Of a stretch of DNA of 38,441 bases, positions 29,706 through 38,441 are shown one piece after another. Below the pieces are notes generated by a model, which saw nothing but the letters and a program-made list of their open reading frames with translations, was not told the DNA's origin and searched no databases. This stretch comes from Gammaproteobacteria bacterium (GTDB taxonomy: Bacteria; Pseudomonadota; Gammaproteobacteria; Nitrosococcales; Methylophagaceae): positions 1-38,441 of the forward strand of contig JAOUJZ010000016.1 in assembly GCA_029882915.1 (NCBI GenBank). Direction: 5' to 3'. Each line of letters opens with the position of its first letter. Position 1 is the stretch's first letter. The position numbers were made by a program, and so were the translations under genes.

Positions 29706-31610
29706 TTGAATGACATGATGAAAAACATCGTTTTATGGGTAATCATCGCCATGGTGCTGATGTCGGTGTTTAATAACTTTGGCCCACAGAATGCTAAACA
29801 AGGTGAAATTGATTATTCAACTTTCATTTCGAACGTGAAAAATGGTGCAGTATCTCGTGTTGATATTCAGGGGAGAACTATCACTGGAACACTAACTGAT
29901 GGCAGTGATTTCACGACATATAGCCCCGATTATGATCCTGGCTTGATGGGAGACTTGCTAGATAATGGTGTGACTATTCAAGCAAAACCAGTGGAACAAA
30001 CCAGCCTGTTAATGCAGATATTTATTTCCTGGTTCCCGATGCTGTTATTGATAGGTGTATGGATTTTCTTCATGCGCCAGATGCAAGGCGGTGGCGGTAA
30101 AAATCCGATGTCATTTGGTAAAAGCAAAGCCAAAATGTTGAACGAAGATCAGGTTAAAGTGACGTTCAAAGATGTGGCAGGAGTAGAAGAAGCAAAAGAA
30201 GAAGTTAGCGAACTGGTTGAATTCTTGCGTGAGCCAGCAAAATTCCAGAAATTGGGTGGTAAAATACCGCGTGGAATTTTGATGGTAGGCTCGCCAGGTA
30301 CAGGTAAAACCTTGTTAGCCAAAGCGATTGCTGGAGAAGCTAAAGTACCGTTCTTTACTATTTCCGGTTCGGATTTTGTTGAAATGTTTGTCGGTGTTGG
30401 TGCATCTCGCGTGCGAGATATGTTTGAACAGGCAAAAAAGCATGCACCGTGCATTATTTTCATCGATGAGATAGATGCTGTTGGTCGTCACCGTGGTGCT
30501 GGTTTAGGTGGAGGTAATGACGAACGCGAACAAACATTAAACCAATTACTGGTTGAAATGGATGGTTTTGAAGGCAATGAAGGTGTGATCGTGATTGCTG
30601 CTACCAATCGTCCAGATGTATTGGATCCTGCCTTGTTACGTCCAGGACGTTTTGATCGTCAGGTTGTCGTACCATTGCCAGATATTCGTGGTCGTGAACA
30701 AATCTTGAATGTACATTTGAGTAAAGTACCTGCTGCCGATGATGTTAAAGCCAGTGTTATCGCTCGCGGTACTCCGGGTTTTTCCGGTGCTGATCTGGCC
30801 AATCTGGTCAATGAAGCGGCCCTATTTGCTGCCAGAACTAATAAACGACTGGTTTCTATGGAAGACATGGAAAAAGCCAAAGACAAGATCATGATGGGTG
30901 CTGAACGTCGCTCGATGGTGATGAGTGAAAAAGAGAAAGAACTGACGGCATACCACGAAGCGGGACATGCAGTTATTGGCCGTTTAGTACCAGGCCATGA
31001 TCCTGTTTATAAAGTCAGTATTATTCCTCGTGGCCGCGCCTTGGGCGTAACGATGTTCTTGCCTACTGAAGACAGATATAGCTTTAGCAAACAACAGTTA
31101 GAAAGCCAGATTTCGAGCTTGTACGGTGGACGTATAGCTGAGGTAATGGTTTTTGGTGAAGATGCGGTTACCACCGGTGCATCAAATGATATACAACGGG
31201 CAACAAAATTGGCACACGATATGGTGACCAAATGGGGCTTGTCAGACAATATGGGTCCATTGTCTTATGGTGAAGATGAGGGTGAAGTGTTTTTGGGTCG
31301 CTCGGTAACACAGCATAAAGCGGTTTCTGACTTAACCGCCAAGCAGATTGATGAAGATGTACGCACATTGATTAATCGTAATTACCAACGTGCTGAGCAA
31401 CTGTTAACTGAGAACAGCGATAAACTACATACAATGGCCAAGCTTTTGATTAAGTATGAAACCATTGATAGTGATCAGATTGACGCTATTATGGAAGGCC
31501 GGGAGCCGGGCAAACCGAAAGACTGGACTGATGAATCTGACACACCATCATCCTCAAGTTCATCCTCTGACACAGAGGCTTCAGGTGAACCCGCAGATCA
31601 ATTGCATTAG
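29706..31610 (+). CDS. ftsH: ATP-dependent zinc metalloprotease FtsH
   Basis: A 634-residue membrane-anchored AAA+ protease that degrades misfolded membrane proteins and regulators such as LpxC and sigma-32. Two membrane helices (about 7-22 and 102-122) flank a periplasmic domain. Walker A GSPGTGKT is at 195-202, FIDEIDAVG at 252-260, and the zinc site HEAGH at 417-421. The C-terminus is a Ser-rich, probably disordered tail. The start is TTG at 29706, nine bases after a GAGG site; the ATG at 29715 is too far from that site. Confidence 0.97.
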   Translation: MNDMMKNIVLWVIIAMVLMSVFNNFGPQNAKQGEIDYSTFISNVKNGAVSRVDIQGRTITGTLTDGSDFTTYSPDYDPGLMGDLLDNGVTIQAKPVEQTSLLMQIFISWFPMLLLIGVWIFFMRQMQGGGGKNPMSFGKSKAKMLNEDQVKVTFKDVAGVEEAKEEVSELVEFLREPAKFQKLGGKIPRGILMVGSPGTGKTLLAKAIAGEAKVPFFTISGSDFVEMFVGVGASRVRDMFEQAKKHAPCIIFIDEIDAVGRHRGAGLGGGNDEREQTLNQLLVEMDGFEGNEGVIVIAATNRPDVLDPALLRPGRFDRQVVVPLPDIRGREQILNVHLSKVPAADDVKASVIARGTPGFSGADLANLVNEAALFAARTNKRLVSMEDMEKAKDKIMMGAERRSMVMSEKEKELTAYHEAGHAVIGRLVPGHDPVYKVSIIPRGRALGVTMFLPTEDRYSFSKQQLESQISSLYGGRIAEVMVFGEDAVTTGASNDIQRATKLAHDMVTKWGLSDNMGPLSYGEDEGEVFLGRSVTQHKAVSDLTAKQIDEDVRTLINRNYQRAEQLLTENSDKLHTMAKLLIKYETIDSDQIDAIMEGREPGKPKDWTDESDTPSSSSSSSDTEASGEPADQLH

Positions 31611-31664
31611 AGTTGACTGTCTCTAATTGTAAAACGATGTTTCGGTGAACAGAAAAGGCACATT

Positions 31665-32504
31665 ATGATTCTGGACTGTGCTGGCAAGCCATTGGATTTA
31701 AGTCATCCTCAGGTGATGGGGATCCTTAATGTCACGCCAGATTCATTTTCTGATGGTGGCCAATATGCTGCGTTAGATGCGGCATTAATTCAGGCCAAGA
31801 AAATGGTTGCTGATGGCGCAGCCATAATCGATGTCGGCGGTGAATCTACACGTCCTGGTGCAGCAGCTGTCACGATTGAAGAAGAGCTTTCACGTGTGAT
31901 ACCTGTGATTGAAGCTATTCATTCAGAAATTAATATTCCGATTTCAATTGATACCAGCAAGCCAGACGTGATGCATGCCGCAATCAATGCTGGTGCAGGG
32001 TTAATTAATGATGTACAAGCCCTACGTGCAGATGGCGCAATACAGATTGCTGCTGAACTGGATGTCCCCGTTTGTTTAATGCATGCTCAAGGCACACCAC
32101 AAACCATGCAAAATGATCCGCAATATGGCGATGTGGTTTTTGATGTAACTGAGTTTTTATTAAAACGAGTTGCTGCATGTGAGCAGGCAGGTATCGCGCG
32201 TGATAAAGTGATACTCGATCCGGGATTTGGTTTTGGCAAACGAGCTTGGCACAACCTTCAATTGATGAAACATCTGGATAAATTAGTAGGACAAGGCTTG
32301 CCCGTGTTGGTTGGCGTTTCAAGGAAATCAATGATTGGATCACTATTAAAAGTGTCGATGGAAGAACGATTGACTGCCAGCCTAGCACTGGCATCATTAG
32401 CAGTATGGCAGGGTGCCAGCTTGATACGTAGTCATGATGTGTGTGAAACAGTACAAGCAATAACAATGTGTGATCATGTAATGCGGGTAGACGATTTTGA
32501 CTGA
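31665..32504 (+). CDS. folP: Dihydropteroate synthase
   Basis: A 279-residue enzyme that joins p-aminobenzoate and the pterin pyrophosphate in folate synthesis, the target of sulfonamides. Signature stretches are [16 protein letters not shown] near residue 19 and [11 protein letters not shown] near residue 56, with [12 protein letters not shown] and [10 protein letters not shown] further on. The C-terminal part includes the RSHDV motif. The ATG at 31665 follows AAAGGC. The 3' end overlaps glmM by eight bases. Confidence 0.96.
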   Translation: MILDCAGKPLDLSHPQVMGILNVTPDSFSDGGQYAALDAALIQAKKMVADGAAIIDVGGESTRPGAAAVTIEEELSRVIPVIEAIHSEINIPISIDTSKPDVMHAAINAGAGLINDVQALRADGAIQIAAELDVPVCLMHAQGTPQTMQNDPQYGDVVFDVTEFLLKRVAACEQAGIARDKVILDPGFGFGKRAWHNLQLMKHLDKLVGQGLPVLVGVSRKSMIGSLLKVSMEERLTASLALASLAVWQGASLIRSHDVCETVQAITMCDHVMRVDDFD

Positions 32505-33846
32505 ACAAAAAAGACGATATTTTGGGACTGATGGTATTCGTGGTCGTGTTGGTGACGGTGCTATCACACCTGAATTTGTACTCAAATTAGGCTGGGCCAT
32601 TGGGCGAGTATTGGCAAAAGAAAAACACAGCAAAGTATTAATTGGTAAAGATACCCGTATTTCTGGTTACATGTTTGAATCTGCACTTCAGGCAGGACTA
32701 TCTGCTGCAGGAGTGGATGTCTATCTGCTAGGGCCAATGCCAACCCCTGCCATCGCCTATTTGACACGTACATTTCATGCCCAAGCTGGAATCGTGATCA
32801 GTGCTTCACATAATCCCTATCACGATAACGGAATCAAATTCTTTTCTGGTCATGGTACCAAACTACCCGATGAAATAGAGTTAGAAATTGAATCGATGAT
32901 GGATCAACCACTGGTAACGGTTGATTCTGCTCAGCTCGGTAAAGCACATCGTGTTGATGATGCGAGTGGTCGTTATATTGAATTTTGTAAAAGTACTGTG
33001 TCATCTAAGGTCGATTTTTCTGGTCTTAAACTGGTGATTGATTGTGCGAATGGTGCCACTTATCATGTCGCCCCGAATGTGTTTAGAGAACTGGGTGCTG
33101 AAGTTGTGGTGATGGGTGCGGAACCTAATGGCCTGAACATTAATCAAAAATGTGGTTCTACAGAACCTAAATTGTTGCAAGCAGCAGTATTAGAGCAGCA
33201 AGCCGATCTTGGTGTGGCTTTGGATGGTGATGGTGACCGTTTAATTATGGTGGATCATCAAGGTGAGCTTGTGGATGGAGATGAACTACTATTTATTATT
33301 GCGCGTGCTCAGCAACGTGCGGGCAATGATAGTCCCGTTGTTGTTGGTACATTGATGTCCAATTTAGGTTTGGAACATGCCTTACAGAAATATGATATGG
33401 AACTGCATCGAGCTAAAGTGGGCGATCGTTATGTAATGGAAATGCTGAAGGCGACGGGGGGTATTGTGGGTGGTGAATCATCAGGCCATATAATCTGTCT
33501 GGATAAAACTACAACGGGCGACGGAATTGTGGCCGCTTTACAAGTGATTGCTGAAATGGAAGAAACAGGAAATAGCTTGCATGAATTACGATCAGCAGTC
33601 AGTAAATACCCACAACGTTTAATTAATGTCAGGGTTAATAAAATGATCGATTTGGCAGGCAGTGATGAGATTACCACCGCGGTTCGATCTGTTGAAGCTA
33701 GACTGGGTGATCAAGGACGCGTTTTATTACGTCCATCTGGCACTGAACCAGTTATCAGAGTCATGGTAGAAGGACGCGATGCAACTTTGACCAATCAACT
33801 GGCTAGCGAACTAGCCAGTGTGATTGAGACAATTCAGAATCACTAG
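32497..33846 (+). CDS. glmM: Phosphoglucosamine mutase
   Basis: A 449-residue enzyme that converts glucosamine-6-phosphate to glucosamine-1-phosphate for peptidoglycan and LPS precursors. The active-site phosphoserine lies in ISASHNP (Ser104), the metal loop is DGDGDR, and the sugar-binding GGESSGH and the phosphate-binding [10 protein letters not shown] are all present. The start is TTG at 32497 inside the folP end, agreeing with the family N-terminus [11 protein letters not shown]. Its TAG stop overlaps that of fliW on the other strand by two bases of a CTAG. Confidence 0.96.
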   Translation: MTEQKRRYFGTDGIRGRVGDGAITPEFVLKLGWAIGRVLAKEKHSKVLIGKDTRISGYMFESALQAGLSAAGVDVYLLGPMPTPAIAYLTRTFHAQAGIVISASHNPYHDNGIKFFSGHGTKLPDEIELEIESMMDQPLVTVDSAQLGKAHRVDDASGRYIEFCKSTVSSKVDFSGLKLVIDCANGATYHVAPNVFRELGAEVVVMGAEPNGLNINQKCGSTEPKLLQAAVLEQQADLGVALDGDGDRLIMVDHQGELVDGDELLFIIARAQQRAGNDSPVVVGTLMSNLGLEHALQKYDMELHRAKVGDRYVMEMLKATGGIVGGESSGHIICLDKTTTGDGIVAALQVIAEMEETGNSLHELRSAVSKYPQRLINVRVNKMIDLAGSDEITTAVRSVEARLGDQGRVLLRPSGTEPVIRVMVEGRDATLTNQLASELASVIETIQNH

Positions 33847-34268
33847 ACTTCGTTGATATCTAGCTTAGTGAGTGATTTCTGAATACCAATGTTTGTTTTG
33901 GTGTTAATGAAAATTGGAGCACGATAAATGGCTTTTAGATCGATCTCATCCGCATCATTTTTTTCATGTTGTTTATAAATAACGAGTAGGGCTAAAACAT
34001 CGTCAGGGTTAACTAATTTTAATAATTCTTGCTCATCTGTCGAAAGGCCAATGTCATACTCCATCCCAAAGACAGAAGGTGATACGACGGACATGGCGAC
34101 ATTTTCATCGGTAATGGATTGTAGCCAATGTACAGTTGGATTTTCATGTTCTTCATGAAACAACTTAAATTGGGTCAATTCTGGAAAACCGAGAAGACCA
34201 TTAGGAAAGTTCAGGATATCCTCAGGATTAATGGTTTGAGTACCAAAGCTAGATGTTTTAATTTGCAT
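33843..34268 (-). CDS. fliW: Flagellar assembly factor FliW
   Basis: A 141-residue protein started at ATG 34268, where the family sequence begins ([20 protein letters not shown]). An in-frame upstream ATG at 34322 adds a hydrophobic stretch foreign to the family and was rejected. The [11 protein letters not shown] motif and the ALLVIYK core are typical. FliW binds CsrA and flagellin and relieves CsrA repression of flagellin mRNA in Bacillus and Campylobacter. In most gammaproteobacteria this role is absent and small RNAs control CsrA. No csrA or flagellar gene lies in this window. It is inserted, in reverse orientation, between glmM and tpiA. Confidence 0.9.
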   Translation of the reverse strand: MQIKTSSFGTQTINPEDILNFPNGLLGFPELTQFKLFHEEHENPTVHWLQSITDENVAMSVVSPSVFGMEYDIGLSTDEQELLKLVNPDDVLALLVIYKQHEKNDADEIDLKAIYRAPIFINTKTNIGIQKSLTKLDINEV

Positions 34269-34314
34269 AAGTAAGATCCATGTAACGACAAAATAAAAGT
34301 GAAGGCTAACATTA

Positions 34315-34345
34315 TTTAACAAAGAGTTAAAACATGTTTATATGT
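34315..34345. promoter_or_regulatory. Two adjacent inverted repeats between fliW and tpiA
   Basis: TTTAAC (34315-34320) / GTTAAA (34326-34331) with a 5-base spacer is followed at once by ACAT (34332-34335) / ATGT (34342-34345) with a 6-base spacer. They lie in the 144-base divergent gap that must hold both promoters. They could be operator sites or merely AT-rich coincidence; no matching known binding site is recognised. Confidence 0.25.
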
Positions 34346-34412
34346 TTCATTGCTTTCTTGGCTATGAAGCGTTAATCTTAGCGGCTATTTCATCATTGAG
34401 AGTATTCAGTCT

Positions 34413-35189
34413 GTGCGTAAGCCATTAGTTGCAGGAAACTGGAAAATGAATGGCTCAAGTGCGGGCAACAAGATACTACTTGAAGGTATTTTGGCTCAAG
34501 CCAATAAGTTTTCAACTGTTGATGTTGCCCTGTTCCCGCCTGCAGTGTATCTGCAACAGGTTCAGACGGCATTGACCGGATCAGGCTTGCACTGGGGAAC
34601 CCAAAACCTATCGCAATTTCTTAAAGGAGCGTACACGGGTGAAATATCAGCCTGTATGCTGAAAGATTTTAGTTGTGATTACGTTTTAATTGGCCATTCA
34701 GAGCGACGCTGCCTTTATGCAGAGCTGAATCTGGATCAGTTGGTTCTGGATCATATTATTGCTGATAAATATGAAATGGCGATAAGTGAGGGCATCACTC
34801 CCATTATCTGTATTGGCGAGAGTCCTGAAGAACATGACAAAGCTCAAACAGAAGAAGTCGTTGCACGACTGTTAGATATTTTGATTGAGCGCCAGGGTGC
34901 AAAAGCATTGTCGCAGACAGTGCTTGCTTATGAGCCAGTTTGGGCTATAGGAACAGGTAATTCTGCATCGCCGGATGAGGCACAAGATGTCCATTCCTTC
35001 ATGCGTGAGCGCGTTGCCAAACATGATTCTTCTACAGCAGAATCATTACAAATACTTTACGGGGGAAGCGTTAAAGGTAATAATGCCGCCCCATTATTTG
35101 CCATGCCAGATATAGATGGTGGACTTATTGGTGGAGCATCACTGGATGTCGATGAGTTTGTTAATATCTGTTTGGCAGCAACTTTATAG
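34413..35189 (+). CDS. tpiA: Triosephosphate isomerase
   Basis: A 258-residue glycolytic enzyme that interconverts dihydroxyacetone phosphate and glyceraldehyde-3-phosphate. Catalytic residues are visible: Lys11 in GNWKMNG, the His in IGHSERR, and the Glu in AYEPVWAIGTG. The phosphate-gripping YGGSVKG and IGGASL are at the end. The start is GTG at 34413, since the family N-terminus begins right there; the ribosome site is weak (TTGAGAG). secG follows after 13 bases. Confidence 0.97.
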   Translation: MRKPLVAGNWKMNGSSAGNKILLEGILAQANKFSTVDVALFPPAVYLQQVQTALTGSGLHWGTQNLSQFLKGAYTGEISACMLKDFSCDYVLIGHSERRCLYAELNLDQLVLDHIIADKYEMAISEGITPIICIGESPEEHDKAQTEEVVARLLDILIERQGAKALSQTVLAYEPVWAIGTGNSASPDEAQDVHSFMRERVAKHDSSTAESLQILYGGSVKGNNAAPLFAMPDIDGGLIGGASLDVDEFVNICLAATL

Positions 35190-35202
35190 TTAGGTTTTTA
35201 AG

Positions 35203-35532
35203 ATGGATGTTTTAATTTTAGTAGCTCATGTCATTGTTTCATTAATGTTGATTGGTCTTATTTTGATTCAACATGGTAAAGGTGCTGATGCAGGTGCTGC
35301 AGCATTTGGTGGTGGTGGCGGTGCATCATCGAGCGTGTTTGGTAGTCAGGGTTCGGCTTCATTTTTGTCGAGAAGTAGTGCAATTCTAGCAACCGTATTT
35401 TTTGTGACTAGCTTAACTTTAGCGTATTTCTCTGGAAAAACTGAGCGCGTTGAAAGTGTTACACAAACTGTAATAAGCTCGGAAACGGTCGTAACAACAC
35501 CAACTCCAGACGATTTACCTGAATTACCATAA
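35203..35532 (+). CDS. secG: Protein translocase subunit SecG
   Basis: A 109-residue inner-membrane protein of the SecYEG translocon. Two helices (about 4-23 and 58-77) flank the conserved Gly/Ala-rich loop [20 protein letters not shown]. The C-terminal tail is Thr/Val-rich and ends in an acidic Pro-containing stretch. It follows tpiA and precedes tRNA-Leu by ten bases, a layout conserved in Pseudomonas and close to that of E. coli. Confidence 0.95.
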   Translation: MDVLILVAHVIVSLMLIGLILIQHGKGADAGAAAFGGGGGASSSVFGSQGSASFLSRSSAILATVFFVTSLTLAYFSGKTERVESVTQTVISSETVVTTPTPDDLPELP

Positions 35533-35542
35533 TGTAAAAAAT

Positions 35543-35628
35543 GCCGACGTGGTGAAATTGGTAGACACGCCATCTTGAGGGGGTGGTGGACGTAGTCCGT
35601 GGCGGTTCGACTCCGCCCGTCGGCACCA
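35543..35628 (+). tRNA. leuU: tRNA-Leu (anticodon GAG)
   Basis: An 86-base tRNA with a 7-bp acceptor stem GCCGACG/CGTCGGC, a D arm, anticodon stem CCATC/GGTGG with loop TTGAGGG (anticodon GAG), a long variable arm GGACGTAGTCC typical of class II leucine tRNAs, a T arm GGCGG-TTCGACT-CCGCC, and an encoded CCA at 35626-35628. It reads codons CUC and CUU. It is ten bases from secG and probably cotranscribed, as leuU is in E. coli. Confidence 0.97.
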
Positions 35629-35825
35629 AATATTGATTACCCGAAGTTATTTTATAGCGTTATTGAGCTAACCAGATCCCATAAACAAAGAATGGGTGAT
35701 TGCTATGGAAACCTATTTACTCCAGAAATATACCTTCAAAAATTTCGAACCATACTGTCAACCTTAACTGACTGACCTTAGATCTGGGTTAAGTTAGATT
35801 GAATCCAACCTCATTTTGATACACA

Positions 35826-37016
35826 TTAGAATAGTTCGATGTCTGTATTTGGCTTATTTTTAGTGAGTTGGATTGGTTTTTCTGGAGAAGAGTGCTGTAT
35901 GGTTAGTGAATCTACAATATGTTGGAAGCGCTCTTCAATTTTAAACCCTGTATCGTGAAGGTCTTGGGACGCTTGTTCTGCTGAAGACATTATGTGACTG
36001 ATTTGCTCTTCTTGTTCATCACTTAAGCCGAGGATATGATAGGAACCTTCAATTTTGCCGATCATCTCTGACAGAATCTGGCGATTCTGTTCAGCATTTA
36101 TTCTATTTTCCATTTCTATCTCATTCAGAGTTTCCTTAGTCGTATTTATCACTGATTTTAAAGTGTCTTCTCTTTTTTGTAGTGCCAGTTCCATGTTTAA
36201 AGAAATAGCACGCGCCTCAGTGATTTCACCAAGATAGCCCATTACATCCTTAATGCGACCGTAGAGTTCAGCATTATCCAAAGGCATATTTTTAACCAGC
36301 GTTGTAACGTGTTCATAATTCATTAATGTCTTATCGTGATAATCTACAAAGCGGTTAATATTATGTTTGCTTTCAAATACAGATTTTTCAATATTACTGA
36401 CTTCTTTTTCAGAAGTGGAAAAGTACTGGATGTTATTTTCATTGACTACCCGAATGGTAATATCAAGACCATAGTTTCGATACGTACTAATCAATAATTT
36501 TGCAAGCTCTTCATAACTCTTGCATTGATATGAATCACGTGTGAACTGAAGAACCTGACCCATTTCACCGGCTGAAGTCATGGCAGTCATTGCCATATTC
36601 ATAGCTTCATCAGCCCGTAGCTTCAGTTCTTTTTGAGATTGTTTGGCTTCTAGGAGAAGTTGGATCTTGGTCAGTAACTCTGCCTGATTAAAAGGCTTGC
36701 CAATATAATCTTCTGCTCCAGCCGAGTAACCTGCTAAACGTTCATCAGCTGACGTTAATGCTGATATAAACATGACTGGGATGTTAGTCACTTCTTCATC
36801 TGCTTTTAAAGTCTTGCAGAGAGTTAGGCCATCCATTTCAGGCATATTGACATCTAACAGGATTAAATGGGGTTGAACTGAATGAATAATATCCAAGCAA
36901 GCCTGTCCATTTTCAACCATATGTAAATTATATTTTTCTTCTAGTAAACCCTTCAGAATTTCCAGATTAAATGGCTCATCATCGACTAAGAGAAGGGTTG
37001 GTTTATCTGGATTCAT
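35826..37016 (-). CDS. Response regulator with an uncharacterised coiled-coil output domain
   Basis: A 396-residue protein from the ATG at 37016, eight bases after AAGGA; an in-frame TTG two codons earlier is crowded on that site. An N-terminal receiver domain (about 3-118) has the acidic pair in VDDEPFN, the phospho-acceptor Asp55 in LILLDVNMPEMDG, the switch Ser/Thr in ISALTSADE, and the Lys in IGKPFN. Then comes a region of about 150 residues with no recognised domain and a long helical, coiled-coil C-terminal part. No GGDEF, HD-GYP, DNA-binding or histidine kinase motif is seen. It is divergent from the MASE3 sensor gene, so the two may form one pathway. Confidence 0.88.
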   Translation of the reverse strand: MNPDKPTLLLVDDEPFNLEILKGLLEEKYNLHMVENGQACLDIIHSVQPHLILLDVNMPEMDGLTLCKTLKADEEVTNIPVMFISALTSADERLAGYSAGAEDYIGKPFNQAELLTKIQLLLEAKQSQKELKLRADEAMNMAMTAMTSAGEMGQVLQFTRDSYQCKSYEELAKLLISTYRNYGLDITIRVVNENNIQYFSTSEKEVSNIEKSVFESKHNINRFVDYHDKTLMNYEHVTTLVKNMPLDNAELYGRIKDVMGYLGEITEARAISLNMELALQKREDTLKSVINTTKETLNEIEMENRINAEQNRQILSEMIGKIEGSYHILGLSDEQEEQISHIMSSAEQASQDLHDTGFKIEERFQHIVDSLTIQHSSPEKPIQLTKNKPNTDIELF

Positions 37017-37201
37017 AAACAAGTTCCTTATTATTCATAAAATTATCGTATAACCAATTTTGTGGTGATGTCCAGTTAAAGATTCAGGCGCTTACCTTGA
37101 TTAAAGTGGCACTTGACGAAATAATAACATAGGTGGATAGTCAGATATTATCAAGATTGATTGCTATTTCGAGTCAGGATTGAATGGAGGCATGACTTGT
37201 T

Positions 37202-38441
37202 ATGTCAGGACAAACTAATACTTACAAACGACAAAACTTGTTGTTAAATTTTGTTAGTAATCAGTATCGAAAACCGTTACGCAAAGCACTGATAGTAATA
37301 GTTGGGTTAATCATATTAACGGTTGTTAGTTGGTTATCAGCCCCATCGTTTGTTATCGAAGGCTATTTGTCGATACATACATTTCTGGAAATGATTGCCA
37401 TCATTGTTGCAGCAATGGTGTTCTCGATTGCATTAGGAACATATCTTAAAAGGCCATTAAGAGGCTATTTCCTCTTGGGAGCGTGCTTTATAGCACTCGC
37501 TTTCTTTGATTTTTTTCATGTCCTTTCATATCAAGGTATGCCGGTATTTGTCACTGAAAACAGTCCACAAAAGGCAATATATTTTTGGTTAGCAGGCAGG
37601 TTTTCTATTGGTGTTGGCCTATTCTTTATCGCCATACTTGCGTGGAAGAAGAAGCCTAGTAAATTAATATTCTGGCTCGTATTGCTGTCAACACCGGTCA
37701 TTGTATTTACCGTTACATGGGTTGTTTTGTTTAATGCAAACTGGTTGCCTGCCATGTATATTTTGGGCCAAGGATTGACATCAGAAAAAATAGCATCTGA
37801 GTTCGTTCTCATTAGTCTATATGTAGTAACTGCATTTATTTTCCTTTATAAAATGAAGACACCGCAGCCATATAATGTGGTTGCTTTGTTTACGGCTAGT
37901 AGTGTTTTAGCACTGAGTGAATGGTTGTTCACTATATATAACGAGGTGAATGATTTTTACAACTTTTTGGGACATATGTATAAAGTTATTGCTTATGGAT
38001 ACATTTTCAAGAGTATCGTTTATGACGCAATAGTGAAACCATATGATGAGTTAAAAAAATCAAGACAAGCTTACCTTGAAAGCGAAAAGCATCTTGGTTT
38101 TTATATGGGCAGCTTAACAGGCTATATGCAGGCAATTGACCAGTATTCATTAGTTTCAGAGTCAGATTTGAACCATAATATTATTCAGGTTAATGATGTG
38201 TTTTGTGAAGTAAGTGGTTATGACCGTGATGAAATAATAGGTAAGCCTCACAGTATGTTCAATTCTGATGAGCATCCGAAATCTTTTTATGTGGACATGT
38301 GGAAAACGATTGATAAAGGAAGTCCCTGGAAGGCAGAAATCTGCAATAAGAAGAAGAATGGCACATTGTTCTGGGTTCAAACCAGTATCGTCCCTATCAA
38401 GTCGCTGAATGGAAAGATAATTAGATATATTTCAATTGGCA
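37202..38441 (+). CDS. MASE3-PAS membrane sensor protein (3' end outside window)
   Basis: The frame from ATG 37202 stays open for 413 codons to the window end. The N-terminal half (about 25-275) has several membrane helices and the MASE3 sensory pattern, including GYFLLGACFIALAFFDFFHV and the LAGRFSIGVGLFF segment. A PAS domain follows (about 320-413), with the familiar NDVFCEVSGYDRDEIIGKPH opening and FWVQTSIVPI. Such proteins usually continue into a histidine kinase, diguanylate cyclase or EAL domain; the output domain is outside the window. GGAGG lies 11 bases before the start, a longer gap than usual. Confidence 0.88.
   Translation, partial: MSGQTNTYKRQNLLLNFVSNQYRKPLRKALIVIVGLIILTVVSWLSAPSFVIEGYLSIHTFLEMIAIIVAAMVFSIALGTYLKRPLRGYFLLGACFIALAFFDFFHVLSYQGMPVFVTENSPQKAIYFWLAGRFSIGVGLFFIAILAWKKKPSKLIFWLVLLSTPVIVFTVTWVVLFNANWLPAMYILGQGLTSEKIASEFVLISLYVVTAFIFLYKMKTPQPYNVVALFTASSVLALSEWLFTIYNEVNDFYNFLGHMYKVIAYGYIFKSIVYDAIVKPYDELKKSRQAYLESEKHLGFYMGSLTGYMQAIDQYSLVSESDLNHNIIQVNDVFCEVSGYDRDEIIGKPHSMFNSDEHPKSFYVDMWKTIDKGSPWKAEICNKKKNGTLFWVQTSIVPIKSLNGKIIRYISIG

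Noticed and set aside
34269-34412. Sigma-28 (FliA) flagellar promoter for fliW
   Set aside because: No TAAAG-type box with a properly spaced CGATAA-type box is visible upstream of fliW.
35629-35825. A second tRNA (such as the initiator tRNA-Met found in E. coli) or a terminator after tRNA-Leu
   Set aside because: No cloverleaf and no convincing stem with a T tract could be seen in this gap.
37531-37812. 93-codon minus-strand frame inside the MASE3 gene
   Set aside because: It is antisense to a well-supported membrane-sensor frame with clear MASE3 character.

Overview
The window is a moderately AT-rich stretch of a gammaproteobacterial chromosome, almost all of it coding. Two gene blocks fix the lineage. 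The first is ygfB/pepP/ubiH/ubiI facing a zapB-like gene, zapA and 6S RNA. The second is carA-carB-greA-(DUF4149)-rlmE-ftsH-folP-glmM-tpiA-secG-tRNA-Leu(GAG). Both orders are known from Enterobacteria and Pseudomonas. Details such as an orphan TRAP binding protein, DUF411 and FliW suggest a marine or aquatic member, possibly near Methylophaga/Thiotrichales; that placement is inference and was not tested. No insertion sequence, prophage, CRISPR array or integrase is visible.

Layout. 1-5090 (minus strand): the start of an unidentified gene, then a tight run uvrD > TRAP solute-binding lipoprotein > an 83-residue unknown > DUF411 metal-binding protein > EamA-type transporter. 5271-8284: trxA and rhlB diverge; rhlB is followed by a small unknown protein and two lipoproteins. 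8316-13307 (minus): a DUF502 membrane protein, then the ubiquinone hydroxylases, pepP and the UPF0149 gene. 13411-14238 (plus): zapB-like gene, zapA and 6S RNA. 14353-19515 (plus): a compact five-gene cassette encoding a LolA-like periplasmic protein, two FtsX/MacB-type permeases, a LolD-type ATPase and an outer-membrane beta-barrel. This is the most interesting unit here. It looks like a private envelope-trafficking machine separate from the housekeeping Lol system. 19684-20823: a GAF-like/HD-GYP protein. 20932-23583 (minus): a methyltransferase, aroE and hemB. 23746-35628: the carA-to-tRNA-Leu housekeeping block, interrupted by a minus-strand fliW between glmM and tpiA. 35826-end: a response regulator divergent from a MASE3-PAS membrane sensor that runs off the window.

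How the parts relate. Most genes are core metabolism or maintenance: pyrimidine/arginine precursor supply, heme, shikimate, folate, amino-sugar and ubiquinone synthesis, RNA processing, protein quality control and secretion. The accessory content is the envelope cassette, the uvrD-linked transport/metal genes, the fliW insertion and the terminal signalling pair. The conserved block ends right after the tRNA-Leu gene, where rimP-nusA would be expected. This marks a rearrangement point.
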